Shown here one piece after another: positions 17,448 to 27,600 of a DNA stretch of 64,000 bases. The stretch spans positions 124,001-188,000 of the forward strand of contig CANJIS010000003.1 in the NCBI GenBank assembly GCA_947474565.1. The letters run 5' to 3'. The position numbers and the translations under genes were made by a program. The notes under the pieces are model-generated. The model ran no database searches and had not been told where the DNA came from. It saw only the letters and a program-made list of their open reading frames with translations. Within the stretch, counting starts at the first letter, position 1. The number at the start of each line of letters is the position of its first letter. The stretch comes from Alphaproteobacteria bacterium (GTDB lineage: Bacteria; Pseudomonadota; Alphaproteobacteria; Micropepsales; Micropepsaceae).

Positions 17448-18440
17448 TTGCAGGACGGTAAATGGGGGTTGGACTTGGACAAAAGACGCCTGACGATTTT
17501 GGTACCCGCTTTAAACGAGGAGCTTAACCTCCCGATTCTCCGGCAACGTCTGGAGGCCGTTTTTGCGGAGTTAAAAGATCAAATCGAACCCGAATTTATT
17601 TTACTGGATAATTGCAGTAGTGACGGAACAGCCGCGCTAGGTGCGCAGTTTTGCGCAGATAGCCCATATTGGAAATACGTCCGTTACTCGCGCAATTTTG
17701 GATATCACGCATCTCTTGCTTGTGGTTTCGATTTGGCGACTGGTGATGCACTTATCACTGTCGCCAGCGATCTTCAGGAGCCACCTGAGATGATTCCGAA
17801 AATGGTGGAGCTTTGGCAACAGGGGAGCGATGTTGTCTGCGGTGTCTTGCGAGCGCGTAACGATTCAAATCTCATCAAAACCGCAGGCGCAGCGATCTTC
17901 TATCCTCTCATTTACAGTGTGAGCGAAACTTCACTGCCGCGAAATGCGACTGATTTTCGCCTGATCAGCCGGCGCGTTATAGATGTCGTGAAATTGATGC
18001 GAGAGCCAGATCGTTATCTTCGTGGCCTTATTCATTGGGCTGGTTTCAAGCAAAGCTATTTCACCTATGATCGCGACAAGCGTATTCACGGAAAATCCGT
18101 GGCGGGTATTTGGTATTCGTTAAAGTGGGGCGCAAATGCGATTATTTCGTTTTCAAATTTGCCACTCCGGCTTGCGGCATATGTGGGGATTTTGGTGATT
18201 ATTGTTTCCTTTCTGGCATCGATCTATTTCGTCACGGCGCGATTATATCCTTTGCACTGGTTGCCGGTCGCGCCGACAGGGGTCACCGCGATCATTGTTC
18301 TTCTGCTATTTGCGATCGGGTTGAACGCTTTCTTTCTCGGAGTGATTGGCGAGTATGTGGGGCGTATTTACACTCAGGGAAAGCAGCGCCCTCTATATAT
18401 CATTGATAGAATGATCAATATTCGCGCGCCTGGAAGTTGA
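17448..18440 (+). CDS. GT2 glycosyltransferase with two C-terminal membrane helices (GtrB/DPM1-like)
   Basis: The 330-residue product has a GT-A domain (LVPALNEELNLPILRQRLE; DNCSSDGTA; NFGYHASLACGFDLATGDAL; the metal-binding region SDLQEPPEMIP). Two membrane helices lie near residues 240-260 and 275-295, and the end is FFLGVIGEYVGRIYTQGKQ. Such enzymes load glucose or another sugar from UDP or GDP onto polyprenyl phosphate for later glycan decoration. The partner flippase could be the GtrA protein at 9148-9534. The start is uncertain: a TTG at 17448, with further TTG codons at 17469 and 17475. The region is visibly more AT-rich than the last 30 kb. Confidence 0.9.
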   Translation: MQDGKWGLDLDKRRLTILVPALNEELNLPILRQRLEAVFAELKDQIEPEFILLDNCSSDGTAALGAQFCADSPYWKYVRYSRNFGYHASLACGFDLATGDALITVASDLQEPPEMIPKMVELWQQGSDVVCGVLRARNDSNLIKTAGAAIFYPLIYSVSETSLPRNATDFRLISRRVIDVVKLMREPDRYLRGLIHWAGFKQSYFTYDRDKRIHGKSVAGIWYSLKWGANAIISFSNLPLRLAAYVGILVIIVSFLASIYFVTARLYPLHWLPVAPTGVTAIIVLLLFAIGLNAFFLGVIGEYVGRIYTQGKQRPLYIIDRMINIRAPGS

Positions 18441-18506
18441 CCTGATTTACGGCCCTACTCGTTTGAGAGCCCTAGATATCATGCCGTGGTCGGCCGTGAT
18501 TCAGCC

Positions 18507-19400
18507 TTAGTTGGGGTTTTGCCGCCACTCCCAAGTCTGTTTTAAGCCCTCGTCCAGACTGTAACGTGGCGTAAAACCCAGTCCTTTTAAAACTGATACG
18601 TTGGCCACAAGCCTTTTAGGTTCATTCTCGGGCGAGTGTTTGGCGCCGAAGCGAAGTAATTCCGGGCGTCCCGCCAAGACGCCAATCTTCTCGACTATCG
18701 CGCGTACTGGGTGACATTCTCCCGAAGCAATATTGACCGCACCGCAATAGTCGCTGACGAGAACGGACACCAAGGCGCGGGCAGCATCGGCGACATGGAG
18801 GAAATCCCGCTCCTGCCTTCCCGATGTGCAGGCAATTTCCATTCCCCTTAGAAGCGAATCCATTACGTCTGGCACTAGACGTTTTGGAGGCTCGCCCGGT
18901 CCGTAAAGAAAGAATAGTCGTCCCCAGGCAAATTGTGTGTGTGGTTCGCCCACGGCAGTAATGAGGTCAAACAGTGAGTTCTTAGCAACGCCATAGAGTG
19001 TTTGTGGTTTTCTGGGGGTGCTGGTCTCATCGAGCCACTCCGAACCCCAGTCATACTCGGCACAAGTTCCGGTAAAAACTGCGCGCTTCCCACCGACGTT
19101 CACAAATGCTCGGTAGAGCGCAAGGCTTGCCACGACCCAATCTAAATTATTGCGCGCATGCCAAAATAAGCCGGGTGAAACATCCCACGCGAGGTGAAGA
19201 AGGTGGGTCGGTTGAACCGCTTTCATCAATCGCTCGGCTTCGCCGGGCTCCAGAAGGTCGGCCAAATGTATCGTTACGTCATTCGGGCGGTATGCTGAAT
19301 TGCGATACGCGACATGAACGTCGAAATTCTGTTCCAATAAGTATTTGAGAAGATGTCGGCCGACAAACCCGCTGGCCCCCGTGACGAGAACTTTTCTCAC
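18507..19400 (-). CDS. NAD-dependent epimerase/dehydratase (candidate 4-ketoreductase)
   Basis: The preferred start is the GTG at 19400, which places the glycine motif KVLVTGASGFVGRHLLKYLL at the N-terminus (297 residues); a TTG at 19448 would add 16 residues. Features are HLLHLAWDVSPGLF, TGTCAEYDWGSEWLDE and the catalytic YxxxK in LYGVAKNSLF. Proteins of this type reduce 4-keto nucleotide sugars (RmlD- or RfbJ-like) or epimerise sugars. Near CDP-glucose dehydratase, C-methyltransferase and epimerase genes, it is the best candidate for the final 4-keto reduction. It is not co-transcribed with them. Confidence 0.83.
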   Translation of the reverse strand: MRKVLVTGASGFVGRHLLKYLLEQNFDVHVAYRNSAYRPNDVTIHLADLLEPGEAERLMKAVQPTHLLHLAWDVSPGLFWHARNNLDWVVASLALYRAFVNVGGKRAVFTGTCAEYDWGSEWLDETSTPRKPQTLYGVAKNSLFDLITAVGEPHTQFAWGRLFFLYGPGEPPKRLVPDVMDSLLRGMEIACTSGRQERDFLHVADAARALVSVLVSDYCGAVNIASGECHPVRAIVEKIGVLAGRPELLRFGAKHSPENEPKRLVANVSVLKGLGFTPRYSLDEGLKQTWEWRQNPN

Positions 19401-19968
19401 GGTGCGCAACCAGAATGCTTTGCGTCGGCGTCCAACAACTTTTTGCAAGAACTGAAAAATATATCCAACTTGATATCAAGAATATCAAGCTGTGATCGAA
19501 AATAGGCAGTCATGCGCATTACACGCATGCTATGCACCGCGGGAAGCGCTGCGTCTTCAACTGTGCGGACGTGCGCCATAGCGTCATTCCCAGAGAGGTC
19601 GAAACGGTAACCTGCGGCCCTTTTAATCTACCTGGCCCGCCGTCTGTTTCAGGCTGCAATCTCTCAAGTTAATCCAACCCTCAACTTAAAATCCATCGGG
19701 TAATATAGCATATGCAGCGTGAGTGAAATCTGGCTCTGTGCCACGGTTGGCTATGAGTAGGGCTTAAATAATTTGATGCCATTCGCCCTGGCTTCCCAAA
19801 GCGGCGAGTTCGGCCCAGAAGAATTTAGAAATTAAGAACTAGTCTGGCGTTACCGGAGTTGACTTATCAGAGGCTTGATCTAAGTAGCCCCAAGAAGTAT
19901 ATCTGGTAGATCAAAGGGATAGATAACTTGGCTCCCGCTATGCCTGAAAACCGTAACGAGCCTCGGCA
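19401..19968. other. Intergenic region with a spaced inverted repeat
   Basis: No convincing gene is seen in these 568 bases, which are AT-rich and contain only short frames. An exact 8-base inverted repeat, TTGATCTA (19875-19882) and TAGATCAA (19917-19924), has centres 42 bases apart, four helical turns. It lies 45-94 bases ahead of the WecA-like gene. A TTGACT at 19859-19864 is present but has no good partner -10. The segment probably holds the promoter of the 19969 gene. Confidence 0.4.
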
Positions 19969-21075
19969 ATGATCTTGGCCGCTCCTGAAGCATCCAGCCT
20001 GCTTTATTTTTTGGCGCTTGCTGCAACATTCGCGGTTTGCGTGAAGGCCCGTTCGCTTGGCGAGTGGTTGAAGGTCGTTGCTTATCCGGATGGTTTGCGC
20101 CGGCGCCATGAGATGGAAACGCCCCAAATCGGTGGCGTTGCGATCCTGACGGCCGTCACAATATGGCTGACCGGGGTCTTGTTACTCGGGGGCGGGGGTG
20201 TCGAGCGTCAGCTATTGTCTGCCCTTCTATTTTGCGCTGTTGGTGTAGGACTGGTCGGTTTCACGGATGATCAGCGTCACATTTCCCCTATGTCACGCAT
20301 CGCGCTTCTGGGTGTTTTCTGTGGCATAGGCGCGACCATCAATCCCGGCCTCATAACCCAGACATTGCATTGGGCCAGTTTTGATCCCCAGCATATTTCC
20401 ACATGGGCTTATTGCGGCCTGACAGGACTGGCGGTTGTCGGTTTGATAAACGCCGTGAATATGGCGGACGGGCAGGATGGCATTGTCGGCTCGATGTTTG
20501 TGGTTTGGTCAATCTGCCTGATGCTTATAACCGATGATGCCAGCCAGCATCTTGCCGGTCTCTTATTGGGCGCGAGTCTTGTGTTTCTCGCTTTCAATCT
20601 GTCACGCCGTCTGTTCTTGGGCGATTGCGGAACTTATGGCGTGACGTTTGTTTTTGCGATGCTGGCGATCGCAGCTCATGCCAAAGGCCAAGTTCAGATT
20701 GAGACTGTCGTGGTGTGGTTCTTCATTCCGGTGATGGATTGTTTGCGCCTCATCATTAGTCGCCCATTGCGCGGCCGTTCGCCGCTAAATGGCGATCGCG
20801 ACCATTTTCATCATCGATTGGAGGATAAGGTGGGCAAGAAGCTCGGCCTTTCCGCCTATGCTGGCGCAGTGGCGTCCTCGTCTTTGATTGCGACGCTCGA
20901 GCCAAAATTTGCGCTTCTCTGTTTTACAGCGCTTGCAGCCTTTTATTTCAGTTTCGCATGGCTTACCGATGCATCGGCCTTTGCCGTGCAGGAAACTGAA
21001 GAAAAGGTGCTTACCAGGCACAATGTGGTTTCAATTCCTCTGGACGGAAAAAATAGATCTTCGAATAGCCCATGA
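19969..21075 (+). CDS. Polyprenyl-phosphate sugar-1-phosphate transferase (WecA/MraY family)
   Basis: The 368-residue, roughly ten-helix membrane protein has the family motifs in order: GGVAIL near the N-terminus, the catalytic-site DD in GFTDDQRHISP, the NAVNMADGQDG loop, FLGDCGTYG, and the His-rich loop GDRDHFHHRLED. It transfers a sugar-1-phosphate (GlcNAc-1-P in WecA) from a UDP-sugar to undecaprenyl phosphate and so initiates surface-glycan assembly. The last 40 residues are a charged tail. It is probably the initiating enzyme of the polysaccharide made here. The next gene follows after 27 bases. Confidence 0.92.
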   Translation: MILAAPEASSLLYFLALAATFAVCVKARSLGEWLKVVAYPDGLRRRHEMETPQIGGVAILTAVTIWLTGVLLLGGGGVERQLLSALLFCAVGVGLVGFTDDQRHISPMSRIALLGVFCGIGATINPGLITQTLHWASFDPQHISTWAYCGLTGLAVVGLINAVNMADGQDGIVGSMFVVWSICLMLITDDASQHLAGLLLGASLVFLAFNLSRRLFLGDCGTYGVTFVFAMLAIAAHAKGQVQIETVVVWFFIPVMDCLRLIISRPLRGRSPLNGDRDHFHHRLEDKVGKKLGLSAYAGAVASSSLIATLEPKFALLCFTALAAFYFSFAWLTDASAFAVQETEEKVLTRHNVVSIPLDGKNRSSNSP

Positions 21076-21102
21076 TGGCCTTGCACATTCTTTGGCCCTG
21101 AA

Positions 21103-21957
21103 ATGAAACCATCCTTAACACCCCGTCTTTCGATCTCGAAGATCCTCCTGGAATGTCTGATTTTTACCGGGCGCAATCTGGCCGGTATTCTGCGTAGAAT
21201 ATGGCTTCTTACGATTGCCGGCTGCGCTATATTCTATTCCCTTTTTAACGAGTACATGGTCGAGCTGCAGGGCTTTATGGCCGCTCCCACCGAGGCCCAT
21301 GCCAGCATGGTGCTGGGCCTGGTGGCCGCATCGGTGCTTCTCCTGCTTTTTGTCTATACGCTTACGCTTGCAGCAGTGACCGATCTGGCCCTGGGGCACC
21401 ATCGGCAGGGGGGGGTATTCTCCATCCGGATCGGCCATCAAGAGGGCCGTTTGTACGCCGCATCGCTCAGGCTTCTTCTACTGATGACGATTTTGATTGC
21501 AGCGGCGTATCTTATTATCTTGGGCATCAGAACGGCAGGCTTCGGACATACTGCGCAATATGCACTGGAAATGGGAATTGCAGGTACTTTGGCGGTCATC
21601 GCTTTGCGCTTGGGCTTCCTTCTTCCCGCGGTCGCAATGGGTGAAAGGCGTGGCGTTGTTATTCGCAAATGCTGGAAGTTTTCTGACGGAATTTTTCTGC
21701 CACTGCTGCTGATCGCGATCGCGGTCGTTCTTCCCGGCCTGCTGCTGGAGCTATTGGGGGAGCTTATCGCCAGGACGACCCAGCCGGCTCTCTACGTCAG
21801 CGGCGCGCTGCAAAACGACATCAATACGTTTCGTCACGTCGCGCCCATATTTTCGATATTGTTTTGGCTGCCGGTCATGCTGACGACGGTGCTGTATGCC
21901 ATCGCATCCACGACAATCTATCGCGCGTTGAAAAACAATTCGCGAATGGAAGATTAA
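21103..21957 (+). CDS. Polytopic membrane protein of unknown function
   Basis: The 284-residue protein has about six hydrophobic segments (near residues 28-48, 67-90, 126-146, 155-178, 190-215 and 245-268) and Arg-rich loops (RNLAGILRRIW, GERRGVVIRKCW). No family is recognised. It follows the WecA-like gene in the same direction after 27 bases, so both are probably co-transcribed and a role in glycan assembly is possible. It converges with the YjbH-like gene, leaving an 18-base gap. Confidence 0.75.
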   Translation: MKPSLTPRLSISKILLECLIFTGRNLAGILRRIWLLTIAGCAIFYSLFNEYMVELQGFMAAPTEAHASMVLGLVAASVLLLLFVYTLTLAAVTDLALGHHRQGGVFSIRIGHQEGRLYAASLRLLLLMTILIAAAYLIILGIRTAGFGHTAQYALEMGIAGTLAVIALRLGFLLPAVAMGERRGVVIRKCWKFSDGIFLPLLLIAIAVVLPGLLLELLGELIARTTQPALYVSGALQNDINTFRHVAPIFSILFWLPVMLTTVLYAIASTTIYRALKNNSRMED

Positions 21958-21975
21958 TTGCCGGCAACGCGACAA

Positions 21976-24483
21976 TTATTCGCCGCTATTCAAAGTATCT
22001 TCTTCGTGGGCGAAGATCTCTGCCATGCCGCTGCGTTGCAGATAATAATATAGATTGGCATCGCCAGCCAGAACTTGGCCGCCATCGCGTTGAACCGGGC
22101 GGATGACGGTATTGATCCCGCTTTGGGTAGATATCGGCACAATCCATCCCAGCGGAATCTTGATTGTGAACCCCTTGTCGAAACTGCCTTCGCCAAACTG
22201 TGCGGCGGAAACGTTGGTCTTGGTCATAAACACACCGAGTTCCACCCCGGTGGAGAAGGTGCGTGAAATCGCGAAGGTCAAGCCGCGGTCGCCCGCGAGA
22301 TACTGTCCGGCGCGGAGTTGAAAATTCATGCCGTACCAGGGTGAGGCATAATAGAGAGTGATGTGTCCCGTCGTGACCTGATAGTTCTGCAAGCCAAGCA
22401 GCCGGTCAAAGGCGCGTTCCTTCACATGATATACGTCGCCGCCAATCGCCCATCGCTGTCCTTGCGGGCGCCATAACACTTCGCCGCCAACGCCTGCATA
22501 CATGTTTTCCAGATATCCCACGCGCGCCTGGGCGAAGACATCCGGTGCCAGTCGCGTGAGGTACGTCAACTCAAGCTGGCCAAGCCCGTTTTTTCCTTCG
22601 GTGAAAAACCTGGCCCAGTCGGTGCGGACATGCGGCAACACGCTGTCGGATGGCCGATTGACGTTGAAATTATCGTAGAGGTTGAGCTCGCCTTCAATCA
22701 CGGCGGACAAGCCGGGCCGCAGGCTTACAACGCCCTGCGCCGCCATCAGGAATTGTACCGCGAAGGGATTGTTCGGATCGAACAGTTGCTGCCGGAAGCT
22801 TGGGTAAATGCTCCAGCTGAATTTTGGATACGTCCCGCGTAGAGTTTCCGACAAGACCGGATTCTCCATTGGCGCGGCTGTTTGTTCGTTCCCATTACTC
22901 AGAAGGCTGTAGTTTCCGGTCTGGGCGATGGCTCGTTCTGTCGGAGCGCGCAGAACATCGAACTCGGTTTGCGGCACGTCATTGCTTGTCGGTAGCAAGC
23001 GGAATTTTTCGATGTTGGACGGTGCATCCATCATCAACACATTGACGAGCCGCCTAACCGCATCATCTTCATGCGCATAGCGAAAGTTGCTGTAGTATAC
23101 GATGGCCTCGCTATCGGTCAGCGAGATGGCCTGAATGACGACTTGGTTTTTCGCGGCGTCAGCTTTGATGGCGGCAATTGCCGACCGTGTGCTGGGTTGC
23201 GCGGGTGCTGATGCATCGATTGTGAGAAGCGCTGCGGTGGTTAGAGCGCCAGGCGTTCCGGCATGTGGGTTTGTGGTCAACGTAACATTGACCAGGTTGC
23301 TGCCGCTGCGCCTTTGCACTGCACAGCGTGCCGATCTGCCGGCGGCATCCGTCGTGACGACCGCTTCGATATCGACGTCAGCGCGCGCAGCCATTGCCGC
23401 AGTGTTGTTGCAGATCGCCCGGACGTTGCCCTGGCTGATACCCAGTACCAGGGTGCGTCCGCGTACAGAGACATCCGCAATATTCGCTTGAGCAAACAGC
23501 GTGTCTGAAAGGTCATCAAGACCGCGAGACGAAACTTTAAGCGTTCCGCCTTGCTGACGCTGCTGCAGCAGCTGGTTGAGCGCCTGTTGTTGTTCCGTCT
23601 CGTTGCGCAGATGCGCGGGCGGCAGCGGCGGACTTCCCAACCGCTGCGGGAACGGATCTTTGACGGGATCCAATATGAAGGCGATGTTGGCGCTTAGCGT
23701 TGTGCCGTAGAGCCACGCCAATCCGAGGCTGGCACTGCCGACCTTATAGGATGCACCGAAATTGAGTTGGTTGCGCGGCGCCAGATTGCCGTAGATTTTT
23801 TCCGCAACATAAGCGTCGCTGCTGTATTCCGCGATCAGCGATAGATTGTCGACGGGTGTGTGATAGACGAGGCCGCCAAATAATCCGGAAGACGGGCCGC
23901 GAAAGAACGTGTTGGAATTGAGCTGCCCGCCAAATGCGGCCGTTGATCCACGGTCCGCGAAAGACGGGGCGATGCTGGCAAAAGGATTTTTGAACTGGGC
24001 GGTGGAACCCAGCCGCCCCCAGCCGATGCCCAGCGTGGCATCGAAAGGACCAAATTGTTTCGAGGCGACCAGATACTCGCCGGCATAGACGCCCGTACCC
24101 ACGACATCGTTGATGCCTAGCGCGACGGCCGGAATGAGGTCTGTTTCATCCCAAAGGCGTGCTTTTACGGCGATAGCGCGATCGTAATAAACCGGAAAGC
24201 CGGCGCGGCCGAAATTGTGGCCCAAGCCGGAATAGCGAAAACCCGTCTCCAGCCAGGGCAGCGCCTGAAAAGAGAAGTAGTAATGCTGGTTGTTTCTCAG
24301 AAAACTTCCGCCGACCCCAATTTCGCCGTCAGGGGCCAGGCGGGCGCTGGGCATGTCGATCAGGCCGACGCCGCCGAAATTGTTACGGGGTTCTGGCCCA
24401 TAGCTATCCGCAACGGCAGGGCAGGCCAGGAGGGAAAGGGCGGTGCAGGCCAGGAGCGCGATCCGGGTCTTGCGCAAGCGCAC
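21976..24483 (-). CDS. yjbH: YjbH/GfcD-like outer-membrane exopolysaccharide protein
   Basis: The preferred start is the GTG at 24483, seven bases after AAAGGAG. It places a clean signal peptide (RKTRIALLACTALSLLACPA) at the N-terminus and gives 835 residues; an ATG at 24606 would add 41 unlikely residues. YjbH features are FGGVGLIDMPSARLAPDGEI, HYYFSFQALPWLETGFRYSG and repeated amphipathic beta-strand pairs to the C-terminus. Gln-rich LNQLLQQRQQGG precedes a periplasmic middle domain. YjbH/GfcD/WbfB proteins are large outer-membrane beta-barrels encoded with group-4-capsule or exopolysaccharide genes. It is divergent from the SLBB export protein, so both likely share a regulatory region. Confidence 0.88.
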   Translation of the reverse strand: MRLRKTRIALLACTALSLLACPAVADSYGPEPRNNFGGVGLIDMPSARLAPDGEIGVGGSFLRNNQHYYFSFQALPWLETGFRYSGLGHNFGRAGFPVYYDRAIAVKARLWDETDLIPAVALGINDVVGTGVYAGEYLVASKQFGPFDATLGIGWGRLGSTAQFKNPFASIAPSFADRGSTAAFGGQLNSNTFFRGPSSGLFGGLVYHTPVDNLSLIAEYSSDAYVAEKIYGNLAPRNQLNFGASYKVGSASLGLAWLYGTTLSANIAFILDPVKDPFPQRLGSPPLPPAHLRNETEQQQALNQLLQQRQQGGTLKVSSRGLDDLSDTLFAQANIADVSVRGRTLVLGISQGNVRAICNNTAAMAARADVDIEAVVTTDAAGRSARCAVQRRSGSNLVNVTLTTNPHAGTPGALTTAALLTIDASAPAQPSTRSAIAAIKADAAKNQVVIQAISLTDSEAIVYYSNFRYAHEDDAVRRLVNVLMMDAPSNIEKFRLLPTSNDVPQTEFDVLRAPTERAIAQTGNYSLLSNGNEQTAAPMENPVLSETLRGTYPKFSWSIYPSFRQQLFDPNNPFAVQFLMAAQGVVSLRPGLSAVIEGELNLYDNFNVNRPSDSVLPHVRTDWARFFTEGKNGLGQLELTYLTRLAPDVFAQARVGYLENMYAGVGGEVLWRPQGQRWAIGGDVYHVKERAFDRLLGLQNYQVTTGHITLYYASPWYGMNFQLRAGQYLAGDRGLTFAISRTFSTGVELGVFMTKTNVSAAQFGEGSFDKGFTIKIPLGWIVPISTQSGINTVIRPVQRDGGQVLAGDANLYYYLQRSGMAEIFAHEEDTLNSGE

Positions 24484-24664
24484 CCATGCCGCTCCTTTCA
24501 CGTCAGCCGGTCGCAGCCCCGCTTTCACGCCATAAGCCTTTAATTCGACCGCATCGGGGGTTCTTGCCGCTTGACTAAGTAATTGCAAGCAAAATCTTTT
24601 CTTCACCCGCGCGCTGGGCTTATGCTAAATGAACGCGGGCGAAATTGGACCGGTTCGAAGGCAA

Positions 24665-27600
24665 ATGTCGAAGATGCGCGATGGCTGGAACAAGCTCATG
24701 GCCAATGGCCGCGTCGCGGCGTTTTGCCTTTCCGTTTTTGCCGGTCTGATTTTGTTGGGCTCTGCCAGCCACGCGCAGTTGTCTTCCAACCCCACACAGC
24801 TGCTTCAGCAACTCCAACAGCAAAACGGGACGTCGAATTCTGGAACATCCGGCGCGCAGGCTTCAGCCCCGTCCGATGTCACGGTTCAGCCGGCGGCGCG
24901 CAGCAATTTCGTCGCGCTGCCACCATCACGGTTAGAGCAGATCATGTCGGCGCGCGCCGGCGCGAAGCTCACACAATTCGGTTACGATGCTCTCGGCCAA
25001 GCGCGGGAAGTCACCATTCCCCAGGCAGGCGGGGTGCAGGACGATTACATTCTGGGTCCCGGCGATGAGATCGTCGTCTCCCTTCGCGGCCAGGAGAATA
25101 GTGAATACCGCGCCACGGTGAGCCGCAGCGGGCAGCTAGTGCTGCCGCGCCTTAATCCCGTTTCGGCGGCGGGCCGAAGCTTTGGCAGTTTTCGCGGCGA
25201 TGTGGAAGCTGCTGTACGGCGTGCCTATGTTGCTACCAATGCTTTTGTCTCGGTGGCGCGTTTGCGCCAGATCAGCGTGCTGATTGCAGGCGAAGTGAAC
25301 ATACCAGGCACGCGCATTGTTCCCGGCCTAGCGTCCGTGGTGGATGCGCTGGTTCTTTCGGGCGGCGTCAAAAAGACCGGCTCTATGCGCAGTGTCCGCA
25401 TTGAGCGCGGCGGCAAGAGTTATGTCGTCGATCTCTATTCGGTCCTCAGCAATGCCAGCAGTGCGGCCGCGCATATGCAGCTTGCGGATGGCGACCGCAT
25501 CCTGGTGCCGGCGCTGGGCAAGGTGGTTGCTGTCAGTGGCATGGTTCGCCAGCCCGGCATCTATGAATTACCGCCGGGGGCTTCAAGCATGAAGGCCCAG
25601 AGTTTGCTGGCGCTGGCTGGCGGTACGGAAGTTCGCGGAAGCTATCGTTTTTCCGTGCTGCGCGTTGGCGCGAATGGAAGTTCTCAGATGGTGACGATGG
25701 CGGATGAAAACGCCATTGTTGGTGACAGCGAAATACTTTTTGCGCAGCTCGGCGCGGATCGGGTCGGCAGCCAAGTAACCCTGTCGGGCGGCACGCCGCT
25801 TGCCGGCAATTACCCCATCATTGAAGGCACGAAGCTTTCCGAAGTTCTCAAGGCTCCGGGCGCTTTGCCGGACGCGCCCTACACGCTGTTCGGTATCATT
25901 TCGCGTAAGGATACGCGCACATTGCTGCGTACCCTGCAGCCCTTCACGCCGGTCGCAACTCTCAACGGCACCGAAGATCTGAGCCTGCAAACCGATGACG
26001 TGATCAAGGTTCTGTCGGTGAACGAGGTCCGTTTGTTGACCGAAACGCTGCGGCTCTATCGCCAGCGCCAGGAAGTTCAGCAGGCCGCGGGTCGCAACCC
26101 CCTGGGCCAAAGCCAGACGGGGACCAATCAAAGCGTTGTGATTCCAGGTAACGTGGTTCCGGGCAGCGCTGTTCAGGGCGCCCTTGCGGCCAACCAGAGG
26201 CCCGTGACGTCCAGCGAGCCGGCACCGGTCTTGAGTTTGGCTGACTCACAGCGGCGCGATATTGCCGAACTTGCCAACCAGATCGATCCGGTTACCCGCC
26301 AGGCCCTCGTCGCCCAGGTGGAGGCCGAGCAGAACCAGATCGCCCAGGACCGATATGCGTGCCAATTGGCAAACCCATTAACGCCGTCCGTTTGCGTCGC
26401 GCCTGATGCCGGTACGTCCGCGGCGGCGGGCAGCTCCAGTCAGGCCAATTCCAGTGATCCAGGCAATCCGATCGGTCAGATCCTGAATTCCGTGCAGGGC
26501 GCCAAGCCCGGCGAAGGGCAGGGCAATGGATCGGTCTTGGCCAATGGCGATGTGCTGCTGCCCAGACTGGCAGTGCAGCCGCCCGCAGCCAATTTTCAGA
26601 CCTTTGATGGCGTGTTGGGACGGGTCGCATCCAATCGTGAAATTTCCAATTTTGGCGATCTGGCGCGTCAGCTGAATATCGATCAGCTGGTGCTGGTCAA
26701 TTTCCTTATCGATCACCAGGCGGTCTTGAACGGCGCGGTCAGCGGCCCGGGCTATTACTTTGTTGGCCCGAATGTGGTGCTGCAGGATCTTGTTGCTGCT
26801 GCTGGCGGCACGACCAACTGGGCTGATGAAAGCGGCGTGGAACTGATCACCACCGCCGTGGACAATCTGGGCGGGCGTTCGGCAACTCGGCGCGTTCAGT
26901 TGCCGCTCCGTCAAGGCATGCTGGCCAGCTACATTGTTCGCCCCCGGGATCAGTTGCGCTTCAATCAGGTCTTCACGGATGCCGGACTGGGGACGGCCAC
27001 GGTGCAAGGAGAGGTGCGTTATACCGGCACCTATCAGATTGTCCGCGGCGAACACTTGTCGAGCCTTCTGGCGCGCGCTGGTGGTCTGACCGGCACGGCT
27101 TATCCCTACGGCACGATTTTCCTGCGCAAATCGGCGGCCGCCACGGAGCGCGAAGGTTATATCCGCGCTGCTGCCGAGATTGAGGAAGAATTGGTCGTGG
27201 CCATGACGCGCATCGGCAATGACAAGATTGATCCCAGCACGTTCGGATCTCTGCAGGGCTTTGTCGGGGAATTGCGCAATCAGCGTGCGATCGGCCGCAT
27301 CTCCATCTCCGCCGATCCCAGCATACTGGCCTCGAAGCCAGAACTGGATCCGCTGCTGGAGCCGGGTGACGTCGTCTATATTCCGCAGCGCCCCAGCACG
27401 ATCTCGGTGCTCGGCCAGGTCATGCAGCCAGGCAGTCTGCCTTACCGCAGCAATTTGACGTTGAAGGACTATGTTCAGATGGCAGGCGGTTACAGCCCGA
27501 CATCCGCCCCTTCCAACGTCTTCATTGTGCTGCCGGACGGTTCTGCCCGGAAGCTGGAAACATCTTGGCTGGGGTTTGGAAATACCCCCGCGCTGCCGCC

